A stretch of DNA of 64,000 nt from Triops longicaudatus (Eukaryota; Arthropoda; Branchiopoda; Notostraca; Triopsidae). The position numbers and the translations under genes are program-made. Of the stretch, positions 59,689-64,000 are shown piece by piece. Below the pieces are notes generated by a model. That model was not told the origin of the DNA. It saw only the letters and a program-made list of their open reading frames with translations, and searched no databases. Each line of letters opens with the position of its first letter. The first letter of the stretch is position 1. The stretch lies in the NCBI GenBank assembly GCA_022885665.1, contig JAGQDJ010000051.1, forward strand, positions 491,155 to 555,154, in the 5' to 3' direction.

Positions 59689-62600
59689 TGTAGCTGATTT
59701 GTGCTTTTTAAGCTTGTCCCACGTTTCAATGGCCGCTGTTGGCTAAACATGTGTCCACGCCGAAAGTTATCAGAAATGGCTTTGGCAGAATTTTAAGACA
59801 GTTTTTGCCTCGTTAATAGGAACCAACAAACACGGTAGTGATAGCCATGAGCGTTCCGGTCAACTTTTTGACTGGATTGTTTTCTCATTTTCCTTGTAAC
59901 ATAGGCAGCTGGCTTCCACACACGACGGAATGATACACATATTTCACGCAGCTCGAGGGGAGGTTTTCCTGTGTCACTACACTGATATCAGAAGCATTTG
60001 CAAACGAGAAAGCCGTCTCTTTTTGTGTTTTTGCTGCTTTTCAGAGCGGTGTAGAGCTTGTTCTTAAAATATGTCCAAAATAGGCGTTGCACCACGTTGC
60101 GCTTTTTTACGAGTCACGTAACTACGCGTAAACGCAGATGCTTCTAAATTTTGCTGCTCTATCCGCGGCGCAACTCATTCACACTATGCTCAAACCAACC
60201 ACAGCCCCCCCTCCTTTAAAAACAGGACCAAGCTTCCCTCTCTGATCGGACAACGAATTTTGCACTTAATAATCACAGTCACCTACGGTATACAATATGC
60301 TACACTTGCGTAGGTAACTCTACATCTGCATTTTAAACTTGAGGCCGTCTGATAACACGACAAGGAGAAACAGAAAGTATGCTTATGTCCTTCCCTTAGC
60401 CTCCTCTTCTGCGTTGTAAACAAGTCTGCCCTTATTCTAACCACCCAGCCCCCCCGGCCACCCTGCCATACCTCCCCCTACCACCTCCTCTTACGTCTCT
60501 GTCGGCCTTTCCGGTTTTCGGGAGGCACCCGACGCCTACAGAGCCACCCGCTCAGCCCAAAGCAATAGGGCAACGAGGATGGCAGAAGTGGCGGTAGTGG
60601 GCTTGAAAAACCTTGGGAAGAGGGAAGATAGCCTCCTTCTGAAACCAACCGCCCTTATACCTTTCCCTCCATCCTGCTGAAAACCGACCCAAGCGCCATT
60701 CATGCCCTTGCGCTGCTCCAAGCAGTGGGTGGTGCGGGGAGGCGCTCTAATGTCTACGTTGTGGATGCCACGCCTTGAACGTACGCTATGCTGCGTCACA
60801 TGCGACATTGCAGTACCAAAGTGGCAAAAATGGAAAAGGGCGCGGGGTGATTTGTCAATTATGAATGGAAAATTGTTAATTTCCACCATAATTTGTTAAT
60901 TATGGTAGAAAATACTATTTTTCAAATATTTGGTTCTCTTGCGTATATTCCTTGTAAAACACCAACCACCCTTTTTGGTTTGTAATCTTTTTAAGCGGAC
61001 TTTTTCATTTAACCTAGCTTAAACCCGATCTAACCTAGCCGAATTTACTTTCCCTTGGTACCTATTTCCAAACAAACCTAACTGAAACTAACCTGACCTA
61101 ACTGGAAGTAACCAAAATAACATTAACCTAACCCAAGTGGCACACTTGCGTTTTGAAACGCATTCTATTGGTTTAAATATAAACGTGCTACTCTTATGGA
61201 TTACGCTCATTATATGTCGAATAAATGATCTATTTCGGCAACGTGCATAGCTTACGCTGGGTAAAAAAAAAAATACAAACGAGCTGTTGTCCTCTGCGAA
61301 CGTTTTTTCAGGTACTTCTAAAAATGATGTTGGTACGTATAAAATGCGCGAATTCTTTTCTTTTTTACTGTATTTTTTTACATATTTTAAAAGAACTCTT
61401 TTTCAACACATTCCTTAGTTGCACACAAGATCTGAAAGCAATTTAATAGACACTGAAGACGTCTCGAAATGCTTGTTTCGTTATGTACCAAAGAAGATAG
61501 GACTTTTGAATCAAAACCAGACACTAAATATACAAAGAATACATGTTTTCGAAAAGCTAGTTATTCGTAGATGTATTTGTAAAATACGCAAATATTAAAA
61601 AGACATCTGCAAAGCGCTATTCTTGTGTTGGCTATTTGTTTAAAACACACAAGACACGCAGTTTTAAGTCTTTTAGTCCTTATTTAGACAGAAAATCTTC
61701 GCACGTACTGAACTGTAAAGAACAAACGGTTGTAGCGGACAAACGGCTACAACGGACAAATGCTTCTAACTAAGAAACGGATATAACAGACAAACAAGTA
61801 TAGCGGACAAACATTTATAACGAACCAACAGATATAATGGACAAAATGATAAAACACACGGCTATAACAGCTCTAAGGTGGTAACGGCACTCAAAGACAA
61901 ACAGACATACCAAACGGTGAAAACCGACATCATGATCCGTGATCACCGTTTTATTGATTCCAGAGGACCGTAACTCGATACATCTAAAAAAGTGAGCTCC
62001 GCCGTCTTTGCTGCTTAACTTAAAGAAGCAGTGATCGCTTTTCATTCTCGCCTTAAAAGCCAGGGACGGCCTTTAGCTTTTCAGTGTTGACCACCAGTCA
62101 CCAACTGTTTCAAGAATGCTTGAGTTAAGCTGTCTCTGCTACGCTGCTCAATTATTGACTCCCGTTGTAATAAGGTAGGCTGTACACTGAGCATAAAATA
62201 ACTTTTATAAGACTTCCGAAAATAGCATAGTTCTCTGACCTAATCAGTACGGAAGATGCAAAATTTTCGAACGTTAACCAAATCGTGGAATTGTAAATGC
62301 GAAATTTCATTGCCCGACAGAGCAGTGCCGTTAGCACTTACAGAAGTTTGTTGCGGTAGTTTTTCACGAGCACTGTTACTGAAATTAACTTGTGTGCGAA
62401 ATTTTCCTTCATTTCTAGTTAATAGTAAGGCGTTTCGGGCATCTTCAAAGAGAAGCAAACCTAGAGCGCCAGTCTTTCGTTCTAACGGAGTACCCAGTAG
62501 TCTAATCCTGAAAGGGGAACTTCAGCAACTCAGCGTGAACATTGTGCGTTACACTCAATTATGATTCATGTAATACTGAACAGTGTGGTAGTAAATAGAA

Positions 62601-64000
62601 ACGGAAGCTAAAAATGGATACTTCTTGCTTTTCAGGCAATTTTTGCACTACACTCCAATACACATATCAAAACTTTCAGTCGTGTAATACAGGTGTATTA
62701 TCCGTCTTCTTAACGTAGAAATCAGCGTTTCCTAGACATGCACAAACCGGTTGAAAAAGATACACATTGGAAGTCTTAAAAAGATGTATTTCAAATGCAA
62801 CACAATGAGTGTTTTCTACGAGTGACTTTTGAAACTCTAATAGACGTTTAATAGACGCAATTTACTTACGTCTAGCGTTTGCAATTTCACGGCTATATAA
62901 AGTATAGAGGATGTATGTGTGCTACTTGGGTTAAAATGTTTTTACTTTTTTTTATTCATTCGATTCCTTGTACATACATATACACAACATGTCATTTATT
63001 TAACGTCTTATAACGGGCTATAGCTAAATAGACACCTCTGATCGACGTTTATACATCGTTTCTTTACATATTATGGACGTCTGTTATACGTTTCCACGAT
63101 GTATTTTTTCTTGGCAAAATAAACGTTCGTTCCTTGTCTTAATGCCTCCAGAACTTGCGTCTTAGAGAATACGTCTAAAATTAAACTTCCAAACGTCTCA
63201 TATAGGTTTATTCTTAATTATATCCAGCATGCAATAGTACAAGTCAGGCCCACAAATTTATATCAGGAGCATAAAATGGCCGTACTCCAGATCTGCTGAC
63301 AAAGTATGTTGTAAAGCTTTGTAGTAATCGAATATGCTGTGGAAACAAATAGAAAAAAATAAAATAACGTGGACTAACTTGCAGTTTGTTGACAAAATGT
63401 AAGCGAATTAAGTTTTTGGGAGTCAACCATAAGTTTTAAAATAACTTGGAAATGGTTTTAGACTGCAGGTAAATCGTTAACTCGATAAAGTCATTATTTG
63501 TGATGTCCCTGAGATGTCGTGCTATTCACAAGAGAAAGTTTGCTTCTAGATGGTTGAATGGAAAACGTCGGCGAATCATGAATAAGTTCAAATTTGTGAG
63601 AACCTGAGCCCAAATCTAGAGCAAGAATGAAACCTAGGTTTTCACTGCTAACCTAACCCTGGTGTTGTGCTAAACGTAGCACGTGGGAATCCAACTCGCG
63701 TTTCCACTGGCATGCAAACTAGTCATCGTGTTACGGTTGAAATTGATATCGCCTGTCGTATAATCGTATAAATCGCTTCATCAAACTATGAATTCAAATT
63801 ATAGATGAATACATATAAGCAAATGCCCTTTTTGCCGAAGCAAATACTGAATGTATAGTATTCTGACATAAATAAATAGACGTTAGCTGAAATCAAGTCT
63901 TCCGTAATTCACAAACGAATAATAAACTCAATTAAAATGATGTTCCATGGCATTTTTTGACTCAATCAAATGACCTCTCTTTTATTTCTACATTTTATCA
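59689..64000. other. Upstream of IRS; no gene recognised
   Basis: Should hold the IRS promoter and any 5' UTR exons. 60170-60800 is GC- and C-rich and contains a 117-codon - strand frame of unknown meaning. 61000-61150 is AACCTAAC-rich. No coding recognised to the right edge. Confidence 0.5.
61731..61878. repeat. Degenerate tandem array of TATAACGGACAAAC-type units
   Basis: Around seven imperfect units of roughly 17-22 bp, such as TAGCGGACAAACGGCTACAA and GATATAATGGACAAAATG. Related to the ends of the Tigger-like elements seen elsewhere in the window. Confidence 0.6.

Overview
The window is eukaryotic nuclear DNA, almost certainly from an arthropod. It is AT-rich and intron-rich, with GT-AG introns, microsatellites and degenerate DNA transposons, and its protein segments read as arthropod Patronin/CAMSAP and insulin receptor substrate (IRS). 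Introns of hundreds of bases to about 25 kb argue against a compact genome. The sequence does not fix the taxon; a crustacean, chelicerate or non-dipteran insect would all fit. No convincing gene lies on the + strand, and no rRNA, tRNA or CRISPR array was seen.

Three protein-coding genes are supported, all on the - strand, so each runs from high to low coordinates.

(1) Patronin/CAMSAP, microtubule minus-end binding. The proposed first coding exon is at 45858..45968, then comes a roughly 24.6-kb intron. Twenty-four further exons run from 21211 down to 1149. They encode the N-terminal segment, the CAMSAP-type CH domain, a long disordered middle with coiled coils, and most of the CKK domain. 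The final exon(s) lie off the left edge. My 25 exons total 5603 nt, about 1867 codons, and join in one frame if one ambiguous acceptor (5819 rather than 5827) is used.

(2) An unrecognised, mostly disordered protein of 1649-1679 residues, encoded by one long open exon (33240 down to 28294 or 28201). If the Patronin exon 1 assignment is right, this gene is nested in the same orientation inside Patronin intron 1.

(3) The insulin receptor substrate (chico/IRS), ten coding exons from 59688 to 50264, about 1695 residues: PH domain, PTB domain, twelve YxxM motifs and two C-terminal SHP2-type tyrosine sites. Its last exon is a single 3.3-kb block.

The rest is introns and intergenic DNA. It holds a hAT-like non-autonomous element with a near-perfect 8-bp target duplication (19895..20801) plus diverged relatives, several Tigger/pogo-like remnants carrying the TATAACGAAC-type end, a family of TTAACCT-rich elements, and simple repeats. 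Patronin organises non-centrosomal microtubules and IRS relays insulin/IGF receptor signals to PI3K and Ras; nothing in the sequence links them beyond adjacency. Splice sites were read by eye from GT/AG context, reading-frame phase and family similarity, without RNA evidence.
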